Positions 42,975 to 52,997 of a stretch of DNA of 64,000 nucleotides are shown here, in pieces (the stretch's first letter is position 1; each line of letters starts with the position of its first letter). The notes beneath the pieces are model-generated. The model was not told the DNA's origin and did no database searches. It saw only the letters and a list, made by a program, of their open reading frames with translations. The DNA lies in contig NZ_SADR02000003.1 in the NCBI RefSeq assembly GCF_004010325.2, positions 298,401 to 362,400 of the forward strand, given 5' to 3'. The position numbers and the translations under genes are program-made. This DNA is from Mesorhizobium sp. M00.F.Ca.ET.216.01.1.1 (lineage in GTDB: Bacteria; Pseudomonadota; Alphaproteobacteria; Rhizobiales; Rhizobiaceae).

Positions 42975-43131
42975 GGTATGTTGCTATTCAGGTGATGCCG
43001 GCCTGCAAATGGTGGCTTCCTGCGCTTCCGCTGCTCACATACCAAAGTACGCTCCGCTCCGGTTCTCGGAAACCACCTGTTTGGTCGCTTGCGCGACTCC
43101 GGCTCGGCCTGACCTGAATCTCAATACACGT
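42975..43131. repeat. Long palindromic dispersed repeat, copy 1
   Basis: Starts GGTATGTTG and ends GACCTGAATCTCAA. The outer arms TATTCAGGT and ACCTGAAT are inverted, with inner GGTGGCTTCC/GGAAACCACC. A near-identical copy is at 58898-59037. This copy has about 17 extra bases in the right half. It begins at the base after the Fur-family stop codon and fills the gap to convergent polA. Confidence 0.85.
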
Positions 43132-43139
43132 TTCGCGTG

Positions 43140-46091
43140 TTAATGCGCCTCGTCCCAGTTGTTGGCGGCGCGGGCGTCGACATGCAGCGGCACCGACATC
43201 GAGACCGCCGGCATCGGCGCGTTCTCCATCACATGGCGCACGACAGGGATCGTCGCTTCGACCTCCGGTTCCACGGTTTCGAAGATCAACTCGTCGTGCA
43301 CCTGCAGCAGCATGCGAGCCGAAAGCCCGGCTTTTTCCAGCGCGTCATCCATGCGTATCATGGCGCGGCGGATGATGTCGGCAGCGGTGCCCTGCAGCCT
43401 TGCGTTGATCGAGGCGCGTTCGTTGAACGCGCGGATGGAGGGGTTGGAGGATCTTATCTCCGGATAGTGGATGCGGCGGCCGAAGATGGTTTCGACGTAG
43501 CCGTATTCGCGGGCATAGGCCTTGGTCGCTTCGATATAGTCGCGGATGCCGGGGAAGCGCTCGAAATACTTCTTGATGTAGGCACCCGCTTCCTCGCGCG
43601 GGATCGACAGCTGATTGGCGAGGCCGAAGGCAGAGATGCCGTAGATGATGCCGAAATTGATCGCCTTGGCGCGGCGGCGCACCTCTGACGGCATGCCTTC
43701 GACCGGCACGTTGAACATTTCCGATGCGGTGATGGCGTGGATGTCGGCGCCGTCGGCAAAAGCCTGCTTGAGCTGCGGGATTTCAGCGACATGGGCGAGC
43801 ACGCGCAGCTCGATCTGGCTATAGTCGGCGGACACCAGCTTGTGGCCCTTATCGGCGATGAAGGCCGCCCTGATCTTTCGCCCTTCGGCGGTGCGGACCG
43901 GGATGTTCTGCAAATTGGGGTCGGAGGACGACAGCCGGCCGGTCGTCGTCGCGGCGAGCGCGTATGACGTATGCACGCGCTTGGTGTCCGGATGGATGAA
44001 GCCAGGCAGCGCGTCGGTATAGGTCGACTTCAGCTTGGTGAGCTGGCGCCAGTCGACGATCTTGCGCGGCAGCTCATGGCCTTCGGCGGCGAGATCCTCC
44101 AGAAGCTGCGCCGAGGTCGACCATTGTCCGGTCCTGGTCTTCGATCCGCCCGGCAGGCCCATCCGTCCGAACAGGATGTCGCCGAGCTGTTTCGGCGAAC
44201 CGATGTTGATGCGCTCGCCGACGAGCTGGTAGATTTCCTCCTCCAGCCGCGCGGCGCCCTGCGCCAGCTCGCCGGAGAGCCGCGACAGGATCTGCCGGTC
44301 GATGGAGATGCCGCGTTGCTCCATCCTTGCCAGCACCGGCACCAGCGGCCGCTCCAGCCGCTCATAGACCGAGACCAGGCCCTTGGCGGCGAGCCGCGGC
44401 TTCAGCACTCGCCAGAGCCTCAGCGTTATGTCGGCGTGCGTTGCACCGTAAGCGGTTGCCTTGTCGATATCGACTTGGTCGAAGCCGACGAAGCTCTTTC
44501 CCGAGCCGGCCAGCGCCTTGAGGGGGGTGGGCGAATGCCCAAGCCACTTCTCCGACAGGGCTGCCAAGCCGTGGCCGCCGGACGTGCCGGCGTCCAGCAC
44601 GTAGGAAATCAGCATGGTGTCGTCGAAAGGCGCGACGTCGATGCCGTGGCGGCTCATGACGACAAGGTGGTATTTCAACTCCTGCACGATCTTGAGGACA
44701 GACCTGTCTTCAAGCAATGGCTTCAGCACGGCGAGCGCCTCGCGGACCGGAATCTGGTTGTCGGTCAATCCGCCGCCGAGCAGGTCGCCGTTTCCGCTTT
44801 TGTGCGCGAGCGGCACATAGGCGGCGCGACCCGGCGCGGTGGCCATCGAGACGCCGATAAGCTCCGCCCGCATCGGGTCGAGCGAGGTGGTCTCGGTGGC
44901 GAAGGCAACGACACCGGTCTCCATGGCCTCGGCCACCCAGGCCTTCAGCGTGGCGGCATCGCGGATCGAGACATAGGCGCTGGTGTCGATCTTGCTTGCG
45001 GTGGCGGCCTCCAGGCGAAGCGCCGAGAGCAGGGAAGGCGTGTCGCCTTCCTTGGGCACTTCGGTCCTGGATGTAGCCGGTGCCGCTTCTGTGGCTTCGT
45101 CCGTCTTAGCGCCGGCCGGCGCTCCGGCGCCGACGTCGGGACCATGCGCCGTGTCGGCGCGCTCGATCACGACGGCGGTAGCCGGAACATCGCCGGCCTC
45201 CGTTCCGGTTGCTTCTGCCACCCGGCGGGTCAGCGAGGAAAACTCCATGGTCTTGAGGAAACCGATCAGCTTCGGTCCGTCGGGCGCATGCAGCACGAAA
45301 TCGTCGAGCCCCTCGGTGACCGGCACGTCGTTCTTCAGCGTTACCAGATGGCGTGAGATGCGCGCCTTGTCGGCGTTGGCGATGATCGATTCCCGCCGCT
45401 TGTCCTGCTTGATCTCGCCGGCGCGCGCCAGCAGCCCATCAAGGTCGCCGAACTGTTCGAGCAATTGTGCCGCCGTCTTCGGCCCGATGCCGGGCACTCC
45501 GGGCACGTTGTCGACAGAGTCGCCGGTCAGCGCCTGCAGGTCGATCATCTTTTCCGGCGGCACGCCCCATTTCTCGATGACTTCGGGAACGCCGATCTGG
45601 CGGTCTTTCATCGGGTCGTACATGCTGACCGTGGCGCCGACCAGCTGCATCAGATCCTTGTCGGAAGAGATGATGGTAGTGTCGCCGCCGGCTTCGCAGG
45701 CAAGCCGGCAATAGGTGGCGATAAGGTCGTCGGCCTCGAATCCTTCCATCTCGATGCAGGGCAGGTTGAAGGCCCTGGTCGCCTGGCGTATCAGGCCGAA
45801 TTGCGGGATCAGGTCTTCCGGCGGCGCCGAGCGGTTGGCCTTGTATTCGGGGTAGAAATCGTTGCGGAAGGTTTTCGACGAATAGTCGAAGATCACGGCG
45901 AAATGCGTCGGCACGATGCCGACATCGGTGTTGCGGGCGTCCTGCGTCAGCTTCCAGACCATATTGCAGAAACCGAGCACGGCACTGGTCGGCAGCCCAT
46001 CGGATTTGCGGGTCAGCGGCGGCAGCGCATGGTAGGCGCGAAAGATGTAGCCGGAGCCGTCGACAAGGAAGAGATGATCGCCTTTTTTCAT
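43140..46091 (-). CDS. polA: DNA polymerase I with a degenerate proofreading site
   Basis: 983 aa. The 5'-nuclease domain (1-290) is intact (FLVDGSGYIFRAYHAL, MEGFEADDL, SSDKDLMQL). A linker of about 80 residues rich in Ala, Thr and Glu follows. The polymerase domain (about 580-983) has motif A DYSQIELRVLAH, motif B RRRAKAINFG and motif C VHDELIFE. The 3'-5' exonuclease domain (about 370-570) has lost key residues: Exo I FATET (A398 for Asp), Exo II QELKYH (H475 for Asp) and Exo III YGATH (H552 for Asp). So repair and primer removal should work but proofreading should not. The ATG at 46091 (MKKGDHLFLVDGSG) is the conserved start. Confidence 0.96.
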   Translation of the reverse strand: MKKGDHLFLVDGSGYIFRAYHALPPLTRKSDGLPTSAVLGFCNMVWKLTQDARNTDVGIVPTHFAVIFDYSSKTFRNDFYPEYKANRSAPPEDLIPQFGLIRQATRAFNLPCIEMEGFEADDLIATYCRLACEAGGDTTIISSDKDLMQLVGATVSMYDPMKDRQIGVPEVIEKWGVPPEKMIDLQALTGDSVDNVPGVPGIGPKTAAQLLEQFGDLDGLLARAGEIKQDKRRESIIANADKARISRHLVTLKNDVPVTEGLDDFVLHAPDGPKLIGFLKTMEFSSLTRRVAEATGTEAGDVPATAVVIERADTAHGPDVGAGAPAGAKTDEATEAAPATSRTEVPKEGDTPSLLSALRLEAATASKIDTSAYVSIRDAATLKAWVAEAMETGVVAFATETTSLDPMRAELIGVSMATAPGRAAYVPLAHKSGNGDLLGGGLTDNQIPVREALAVLKPLLEDRSVLKIVQELKYHLVVMSRHGIDVAPFDDTMLISYVLDAGTSGGHGLAALSEKWLGHSPTPLKALAGSGKSFVGFDQVDIDKATAYGATHADITLRLWRVLKPRLAAKGLVSVYERLERPLVPVLARMEQRGISIDRQILSRLSGELAQGAARLEEEIYQLVGERINIGSPKQLGDILFGRMGLPGGSKTRTGQWSTSAQLLEDLAAEGHELPRKIVDWRQLTKLKSTYTDALPGFIHPDTKRVHTSYALAATTTGRLSSSDPNLQNIPVRTAEGRKIRAAFIADKGHKLVSADYSQIELRVLAHVAEIPQLKQAFADGADIHAITASEMFNVPVEGMPSEVRRRAKAINFGIIYGISAFGLANQLSIPREEAGAYIKKYFERFPGIRDYIEATKAYAREYGYVETIFGRRIHYPEIRSSNPSIRAFNERASINARLQGTAADIIRRAMIRMDDALEKAGLSARMLLQVHDELIFETVEPEVEATIPVVRHVMENAPMPAVSMSVPLHVDARAANNWDEAH

Positions 46092-46256
46092 GTCGGCAGG
46101 GATAGCGCGGCACAGCGCTGCGGTCCATGGCAAAGGCGATCTCAACCACGGTTTCGGCAACACCCCTGACAAGTCGATCCGATCACGGGTATGTTACAAA
46201 ACTGTAATTTTCGTGCCCTTGAATCGCCACGTTCGGAGACACAGATAATTGTCATC

Positions 46257-46401
46257 GGCAGTTTTCGCCGAAGTCCGGAGTAAGGCCCGTCCCCCGCCTA
46301 TCCCGGACATGTGCGGCAGCCTATCCCCCCTCTCCGGGCTGCCGCATCGTTTCGAGTAAAAGCCGCCGTGGTTCCCCCTCCACCACGGCGGCATTTTTTT
46401 T
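46257..46401 (+). ncRNA. AbcR-like trans-acting sRNA (alpha-r15 type) beside polA
   Basis: Two stem-loops with no reading frame. Stem 1 is GCGGCAGCC (46313) with GGCTGCCGC (46337), loop TATCCCCCCTCTCCG. Stem 2 is the terminator at 46362-46392 with loop TTCCCCC-rich. Both loops could pair with Shine-Dalgarno sequences. In Sinorhizobium the AbcR sRNAs lie in the intergenic region next to polA, and they repress ABC-transporter mRNAs. The synteny and two anti-SD loops support this call. The 5' end is approximate (weak -35 TTGAAT near 46219, GATAAT at 46244). The remainder of the gap 46092-46498 holds only promoters. Confidence 0.6.
46362..46401 (+). terminator. Rho-independent terminator of the sRNA
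   Basis: GCCGCCGTGG (46362-46371) pairs with CCACGGCGGC (46383-46392), followed by A and eight Ts. It faces the plus strand, where no protein gene lies upstream, so it implies a short non-coding transcript. Confidence 0.85.
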
Positions 46402-46498
46402 GCCGTTCGACAGGCGGCTCGTGGTCCAACGATCGCGGGCTTTTTGTTTCTGCCCAGCAGCTTTAGGGTTGTTGCTCAGATTCGAAAGGCCCGACAAA

Positions 46499-47884
<1,386 letters not shown>

Positions 47885-47964
47885 ACGGGCGTGGAAATCA
47901 AGTTTCTGTTGATTTTTCCGTGGATCGCGGCGAGGACGGGTCACGCCGCGACCCGGAGAAGACG

Positions 47965-48585
47965 ATGAGCGATATTCGCTTCCACAAGAACGACCTGCCC
48001 GACCTGTCGCATTACGATGTCGGGACGGTGGCCATCGACACCGAGACGCTGGGGCTGAAACCGCATCGCGACCGGCTTTGCGTGGTGCAGATCTCGCCAG
48101 GCGACGGCTCCGCCGACGTCATCCAGATCGCACCCGGCCAAAAGAGGGCACCGAACCTCGTCAGCCTGCTCAGGAACCGCAGCGTGACCAAGCTTTTCCA
48201 TTATGGCCGTTTCGATCTCGCGGTGCTCTACAATGCCTTCGGCGTCATGCCGGAGCCGGTGTTCTGCACCAAGATCGCATCGCGGCTGACCCGCACCTAC
48301 ACCGACCGACACGGGCTGAAGGACATCTGCAGCGAACTTCTCGGCATCGGCCTGTCGAAGGCGCAGCAATCGTCGGACTGGGCGGCCGAGACGCTGTCGG
48401 CGGAGCAGCTCGAATATGCCGCCTCCGACGTACTCTATCTGCACCAGCTGCGCGATGTGCTGGGCGCGCGGCTGGCGCGTGAAAACCGGACGAAGGAAGC
48501 CGACGCCTGTTTCCGCTTCCTGCCGACGCGTGCGAAACTCGATCTGATGGGCTGGGGTGAAGAGGACATCTTCGCGCATAGCTGA
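47965..48585 (+). CDS. nrnC: NanoRNase C, 3'-5' exoribonuclease of very short RNAs
   Basis: 206 aa, the exact family length. DnaQ-fold exonuclease: AIDTETLGL (DEDD motif I) at residue 23, HYGRFDLAVL (motif II) and YAASDVLYLHQL (motif III, Y-x3-D). It lacks the HRD domains of RNase D. NrnC replaces Orn in many alphaproteobacteria, degrading dinucleotides to monomers, and is a ring-shaped octamer in Bartonella and Brucella. The C-terminus GWGEEDIFAHS is typical. CCGGAGAAG precedes ATG 47965. Confidence 0.94.
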   Translation: MSDIRFHKNDLPDLSHYDVGTVAIDTETLGLKPHRDRLCVVQISPGDGSADVIQIAPGQKRAPNLVSLLRNRSVTKLFHYGRFDLAVLYNAFGVMPEPVFCTKIASRLTRTYTDRHGLKDICSELLGIGLSKAQQSSDWAAETLSAEQLEYAASDVLYLHQLRDVLGARLARENRTKEADACFRFLPTRAKLDLMGWGEEDIFAHS

Positions 48586-48686
48586 TAGCCTAATCTCGAA
48601 AACCAACTCCATATGTCTCGCCGGAGCGGGTTTTCGGGAACCGGACGTTTGCCGCGGCGTTCTGCCGGTCCATGGAGAGGGATGAG

Positions 48687-48935
48687 ATGGCTGCCCGAAA
48701 ACCAATCGAAACAGCGCCGAAAGACGGTTCCAAGGTCGCCGTCTACTGGCAGGACAGCGATGGCGTCATGAACGAATCCATCGCGCAATACCGTTCGCTC
48801 GCCCGACTTAAGGCTGCTGGCGGTGACTGGGACGAAAGCGATGCCGGCTGGTGGGCGTACACGGACAGTCATACGCAAAAGAAGATCGAACCGACCAGCT
48901 GGCGGCCCGCGTCCGAGGATGACGATGACCAATGA
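48687..48935 (+). CDS. Small conserved protein of unknown function
   Basis: 82 aa, acidic (C-terminus SEDDDDQ). The blocks RKPIETAPKDGSKVAVYW and GWWAYTDSHTQ resemble a small domain found in many rhizobial and phage-related proteins, with tryptophans WDESDAGWW and PTSWRP. The ATG at 48687 is chosen because GGAGAGG at 48674-48680 gives 6 nt spacing, whereas 48672 overlaps it. No signal peptide or membrane segment. The function is unknown. Confidence 0.7.
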   Translation: MAARKPIETAPKDGSKVAVYWQDSDGVMNESIAQYRSLARLKAAGGDWDESDAGWWAYTDSHTQKKIEPTSWRPASEDDDDQ

Positions 48936-49085
48936 TGCCGCTGGCGGGGGACGAATGATGCCGCAGGCGGGCACGAATGACGTGCTGGCGAGGCTGGCTG
49001 CTTTCGCATAGCGTGAAATCTTTGATAACGAGGCCGATTCGGGCCCTGCGCGCCTGCGTTCGCCTCTTGCTCTCAGGAACTCGCC

Positions 49086-49340
49086 ATGGGAATCGAAAGC
49101 CTGCTCGTCTTTATCATCATCGGGGCCATTGCCGGCTGGCTCGCCGGCCTCATCGTCTCAGGCTTCGGCTTCGGCCTGATCGGCAACATCATCGTCGGCA
49201 TCATTGGTGCGTTCATCGCCGGCTGGCTCTTCCCAAGGATAGGGTTCGCTATCGGGCGCGGCATTCTCGCCTCCATCTTCCACGCTACGATCGGCGCCAT
49301 CATCCTTCTGTTGCTGATCAAGCTGGTAAAACGAGCTTGA
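49086..49340 (+). CDS. GlsB/YeaQ/YmgE-family stress membrane protein
   Basis: 84 aa, three hydrophobic helices. The family (also called transglycosylase-associated protein) shows the repeated glycine zipper IIGAIAGWLAGLIV, IGNIIVGIIGAFIAGWLFP and IGAIILLLLIKLV. It is an inner-membrane protein often induced by stress or stationary phase. The ATG follows AGGAACTCGCC. It stands alone, in a run of small genes. Confidence 0.9.
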   Translation: MGIESLLVFIIIGAIAGWLAGLIVSGFGFGLIGNIIVGIIGAFIAGWLFPRIGFAIGRGILASIFHATIGAIILLLLIKLVKRA

Positions 49341-49345
49341 GGCTA

Positions 49346-49387
49346 GCGCATGGCCCGAAAATCGGATTCGACTTTCGGGTCATGCGT
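49346..49387. repeat. Rhizobial intergenic palindrome, GCGCATG/CATGCG type
   Basis: GCGCATG at 49346 pairs with CATGCG at 49381, and CCCGAAA with TTTCGGG inside. It is a relative of the element at 27421-27462. Confidence 0.7.
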
Positions 49388-49403
49388 AAAAAACTAAAGT
49401 GTT

Positions 49404-49442
49404 ACAGCGCCCTTTGCGCGTCCAAAAAGGACGCGGCGCTGT
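49404..49442. terminator. Long hairpin after the GlsB-like gene
   Basis: ACAGCGCC...GCGTCC-AAAAA-GGACGC-GGCGCTGT forms a 14-bp stem with a 5-nt loop and a 6-nt bulge. It may be the second half of the neighbouring repeat and could end transcription of the upstream gene. Confidence 0.55.
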
Positions 49443-49466
49443 AGTGGGTCGAATGAAGGGCGCGCC

Positions 49467-49613
49467 ATGAAACAGAACACGCTCTACCTCATCATCGGCG
49501 CGCTCGTGGTCGTGGTCATCGGGCTCGGCATCTACGTCTATCGCGAGCAAGCCAGGCCGAAGGGCGTGGAGCTGAAGATCGATGATAAGGGTATTTCGAT
49601 CCAGCAGAACTGA
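49467..49613 (+). CDS. 48-residue single-pass membrane protein
   Basis: Encodes MKQNTLYLIIGALVVVVIGL at the start, a single TM helix at residues 6-24. A charged tail (YREQARPKGVELKIDDKGI) and the end SIQQN follow. AAGGGCGCGCC precedes the ATG. The length and the clean TM-plus-charged-tail design argue for a real gene. The tail should face the cytoplasm or periplasm as a short beta hairpin. The function is unknown, and no partner gene overlaps it. Confidence 0.75.
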   Translation: MKQNTLYLIIGALVVVVIGLGIYVYREQARPKGVELKIDDKGISIQQN

Positions 49614-49839
49614 ACGTGTCGGCTTGGCGCGACTTAGGCGCCTGCGAGACTGAGGTAAATCGTTGATTTTGCTGGTACCCCGTTATCGGCAGCGCGGAAA
49701 ATGAGGGCTGGCCCATAGTCAATGCATTCATGGCGAGCAGCCAATCCGGACATCGAATTGGGGTGACGTATCGACACTTCCGCGCTATGATACTGCTCAG
49801 GGCGCTTGGGGCCAAACCACCTATTTTTAGGAGGTTGCC

Positions 49840-50226
49840 ATGAGGCACCAGACACTGGACCAATTGCACACGGTAGCTGAGGTCCACAGAGAGCCAAAAC
49901 ATCCAGTAATGGACCGAACCCAACGCCTCGAACGTTGGTCGGACCTTCTTGAACGGCACCCCAACCGGTCCCTTACCGCACTTACCGGGACCGAGTACCG
50001 CCCGTCGGTAGAACGCAATGCAATGCGGGGCGACGGATCGCCAATATCGGTTGCCTTCGACGATCCCATTCTGCGCGATGAGGGACTAAAGAACGACAGC
50101 TATGGCGAAGCAAAGCGTTTCTTCGAATTGACCGACAATCAACTCCACGAAATCGTCTGCTACTGCCACGTTGGCGTATCGATGCTGTCGTCCAGGGCGG
50201 CGCTTTCCGTTCGCGCTGCGATCTGA
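49840..50226 (+). CDS. Conserved hypothetical soluble protein
   Basis: 128 aa. A strong AGGAGG (49830-49835) is followed by ATG at 49840. The N-terminal half contains MDRTQRLERWSDLLERHPNR, an amphipathic helix. The C-terminal half contains EAKRFFELTDNQLHEIVCYC with a Cys-x-Cys pair. No signal peptide or membrane segment. I recognise it only as a protein type common in Mesorhizobium. The function is unknown. The preceding gap 49614-49839 shows nothing further. Confidence 0.75.
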   Translation: MRHQTLDQLHTVAEVHREPKHPVMDRTQRLERWSDLLERHPNRSLTALTGTEYRPSVERNAMRGDGSPISVAFDDPILRDEGLKNDSYGEAKRFFELTDNQLHEIVCYCHVGVSMLSSRAALSVRAAI

Positions 50227-50691
50227 GGATGGGGGTTCTCGCTGCATTGCGGGAATCCTTTTGCTAATGCCTGATCCGCCAGGTCGAATGACTTGGCGAG
50301 AGGATCATGCACAAAAATTCAGCGGCTTAGAGCGCGGTCGAACCGACAGGCCTTTGCTGATCGCGCTCTAACGATCTTATGAAAAGTGTATCTTGCGGCG
50401 ACCTGCCATAGGTCCGTCCGCGTGCCGAATGACGGCCGGCGGGCAGTTGATGCACGGAACGCAAATCCCCACCGACTCATGAAAGACGCCCCGGCCTTCA
50501 CGGAGGCTGACGAAAGTTTGCGGCTGGCAGAAACAGGCGTCGCGAACAGAGCAGTGGCGTCCAGTGACGAACAACTCCCCCAAGGCGTTGAAAACGCATT
50601 GAATTGTTTTTGAGCCGCTTAACGCGCCCTTAAATCGCCGTATCTACTCTGCAACCCGAGCGCCACGGCATCGGGACAGACAGCACAGCGC
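50227..50691. other. 465-nt gap without a convincing gene
   Basis: It contains one inverted repeat, TTAGAGCGCG (50327-50336) with CGCGCTCTAA (50362-50371), of rhizobial intergenic type. Open frames here are short, unanchored by ribosome sites and poor in coding signal. The right end carries the promoter of the penicillin-binding protein gene, not clearly recognisable. Confidence 0.55.
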
Positions 50692-52944
50692 ATGGCGAAC
50701 CGCAGAGACAATCGCATCGAACCCAGCTTCGAGGGATCGCCGCGAGCGAATTCCTCGGCCGGGTTTTCGGTGAGCGAGAAGGATCGCGTCGTGCCAGGCA
50801 ATCGCAAGTCCTCCGCAAGACGAAAGCCGGCCAAGGCGAAATCGCGCCGCGGACGTGGCCGGAACCGGCGTGGCCTGTTTGGTGTGCTTGGCCGGTTGTT
50901 CTACTGGTGCTTCGTGCTGGCTATCTGGGGCGGCATCGCCGCCGCCAGCATAATCGTCTATTACGGCGCGAAGATGCCGGCGGCCACGACCTGGGCCATC
51001 CCCGACCGCGCCCCCAACATCAAGATCGTCTCGGTCGATGGAAAGCTGCTCGCCAACCGCGGCATGAGCGGCGGCGAGGCTGTCGGCCTGCACGAAATGT
51101 CGCCCTATATTCCCGAGGCCGTGATCGCCATCGAGGACCGCCGCTTCTATTCGCATTTCGGCATCGACCCGATCGGTCTTTCTCGCGCCATGGTGGCCAA
51201 TGTTCTTGGCGGGCATTTTTCGCAAGGCGGCTCGACGCTGACCCAGCAGCTTGCCAAGAACCTGTTCCTGACCCCGGACCGCACGGTCGAACGCAAGGTG
51301 CAGGAAGTGCTTCTGGCGCTGTGGCTCGAGCACAAGCACACCAAGGACCAGATCCTTGAAATGTACCTCAACCGGGTCTATTTCGGCTCCGGCGCCTTTG
51401 GCGTCGAGGCGGCTTCGCGCCGCTATTTCGGCAAGAGCGCGCGCGACGTCACATTGTCGGAGGCCGCCCTTCTCGCCGGCCTTTTGAAGGCGCCGTCGCG
51501 ATTGTCGCCGGCACGCGACCCGAAGGCGGCCGAGGAGCGCTCCCAGCTCGTGCTCGCCGCCATGCGCAACGAAGGCAAGATCAGCGCCAAGGAACTGACC
51601 ATGGCGATGAGCGCGCCGGCGACGCGCGCGCCATCCTACTGGACCGGCTCGGAAAACTATGTCGCCGACACCATCATGGAAGAGCTGCCTGACCTGATCG
51701 GCGATGTGCGCGGCGATATCATCGTCGACACCACCGTTGACCTGACGCTACAGAAGCTCGCCGAGCAATCGATCCGGCGCCTGGTCGACGAGAGCGGCAA
51801 GAAGCTCAATGTCAGCCAAGGCGCGCTGGTGTCGATCGACAATTCCGGCGCTGTGCGCGCCATGGTCGGCGGCTATGATTATTCGACCAGCCAGTTCGAC
51901 CGTGCCTCGGAAGCGCGCCGCCAGCCGGGCTCGGCGTTCAAGCCGTTCGTTTATACGGCGGCGCTTGAAGCCGGCCGTACGCCTGACAGTGTGCGCAACG
52001 ATGCGCCGATCAAGATCGGCAAATGGACGCCCGACAATTACCACGGCAAGTATTTCGGCAAGGTGACCCTGGCGACGGCGCTGGCGAAATCGTTGAACTC
52101 GGTGGCTGCCCAACTGACCATGGAAGTCGGACCCGACGCGGTGGTCGAAGCGGCGCACCGCATGGGCATCCAGTCCGATCTGACGGCCAACACGTCGATT
52201 GCGCTCGGCACCTCCGAAGTGACGCCGCTGGAACTGACGTCGGCCTATGTGCCCTTCGCCAATGGCGGCTACCGCCCGGAGGTCCATTTCATCCGCCGGG
52301 TGACGACAACCGACGGCAAGGTGCTCTACGACAACAATGGCGGCAGCGCGCCACGCGTCGTCAAACCGGAGATCATCGGCATGATGAACTCGATGATGAC
52401 CGGCACTGTCGAAATCGGTACGGCCAGGAAGGCGGCTTTCGCTTGGCCGTCCGCCGGCAAGACCGGCACCAGCCAGAATTCGCGCGACGCCTGGTTCGTA
52501 GGCTATACCGCCAACCTCACCACCGGCGTGTGGTTCGGCAATGACGACGGCAGCCCGATGAAGAAGGTCACCGGCGGTGCGCTGCCGGCACAGGCCTGGC
52601 ACGAGTTCATGGTCGCCGCGCATGAGGGCGTGCCGGTGCGGCCGCTGCCCGGAACGTGGAAGTCGACCCCGGCGGACACGATCGTTCAGGACGAAATACC
52701 GTCCGACACAGCGCAGCCGGCGCCGGTTCCGCAGGCTCCGGTTGGCCAATCCGCGCCCACCGCCCAAGCGCCTGCGCCGGCCCGCGCCGCGCGTCCCGCC
52801 GAAACGGTCGATGCCGACGGCTCCGGCATGCCGGGTGACGGTGGCACCACCGCATCGATCAGGCATCCGGTGCCGCCCGGCAATGTCGGCGGTCCGGTCA
52901 AGAAGCGGCAGACTTCGATCCTCGACATCCTCACCGGCGGCTGA
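50692..52944 (+). CDS. Class A penicillin-binding protein (PBP1A type)
   Basis: 750 aa. A basic cytoplasmic N-terminus (about 1-62, rich in Arg) is followed by one TM at about 66-92. The GT51 glycosyltransferase domain (about 115-300) has catalytic Glu148 in EDRRFYSHFG and STLTQQLAKNL. The transpeptidase domain (about 345-640) has SxxK in PGSAFKPF, SxN in SLNSVA and KTGTS. A Pro/Ala-rich tail of about 100 residues ends it. It polymerises and cross-links peptidoglycan. Which PBP1 paralogue it is cannot be told. Confidence 0.94.
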   Translation: MANRRDNRIEPSFEGSPRANSSAGFSVSEKDRVVPGNRKSSARRKPAKAKSRRGRGRNRRGLFGVLGRLFYWCFVLAIWGGIAAASIIVYYGAKMPAATTWAIPDRAPNIKIVSVDGKLLANRGMSGGEAVGLHEMSPYIPEAVIAIEDRRFYSHFGIDPIGLSRAMVANVLGGHFSQGGSTLTQQLAKNLFLTPDRTVERKVQEVLLALWLEHKHTKDQILEMYLNRVYFGSGAFGVEAASRRYFGKSARDVTLSEAALLAGLLKAPSRLSPARDPKAAEERSQLVLAAMRNEGKISAKELTMAMSAPATRAPSYWTGSENYVADTIMEELPDLIGDVRGDIIVDTTVDLTLQKLAEQSIRRLVDESGKKLNVSQGALVSIDNSGAVRAMVGGYDYSTSQFDRASEARRQPGSAFKPFVYTAALEAGRTPDSVRNDAPIKIGKWTPDNYHGKYFGKVTLATALAKSLNSVAAQLTMEVGPDAVVEAAHRMGIQSDLTANTSIALGTSEVTPLELTSAYVPFANGGYRPEVHFIRRVTTTDGKVLYDNNGGSAPRVVKPEIIGMMNSMMTGTVEIGTARKAAFAWPSAGKTGTSQNSRDAWFVGYTANLTTGVWFGNDDGSPMKKVTGGALPAQAWHEFMVAAHEGVPVRPLPGTWKSTPADTIVQDEIPSDTAQPAPVPQAPVGQSAPTAQAPAPARAARPAETVDADGSGMPGDGGTTASIRHPVPPGNVGGPVKKRQTSILDILTGG

Positions 52945-52997
52945 CCCCTCGCCACCGCAGTCGCGTTCCGCTACATGTCCGGCTTGGAGACCGCGAC

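Noticed and set aside
48924..49010. A short plus-strand frame with an imperfect AATGATGCCGC direct repeat
   Set aside because: Only 28 codons, overlapping the end of the 48687 gene, with no ribosome site; probably a small slippage duplication.
50386..50613. A 75-codon plus-strand frame in the gap before the penicillin-binding protein
   Set aside because: No ribosome site, no recognisable motif, and it is flanked by intergenic repeats.
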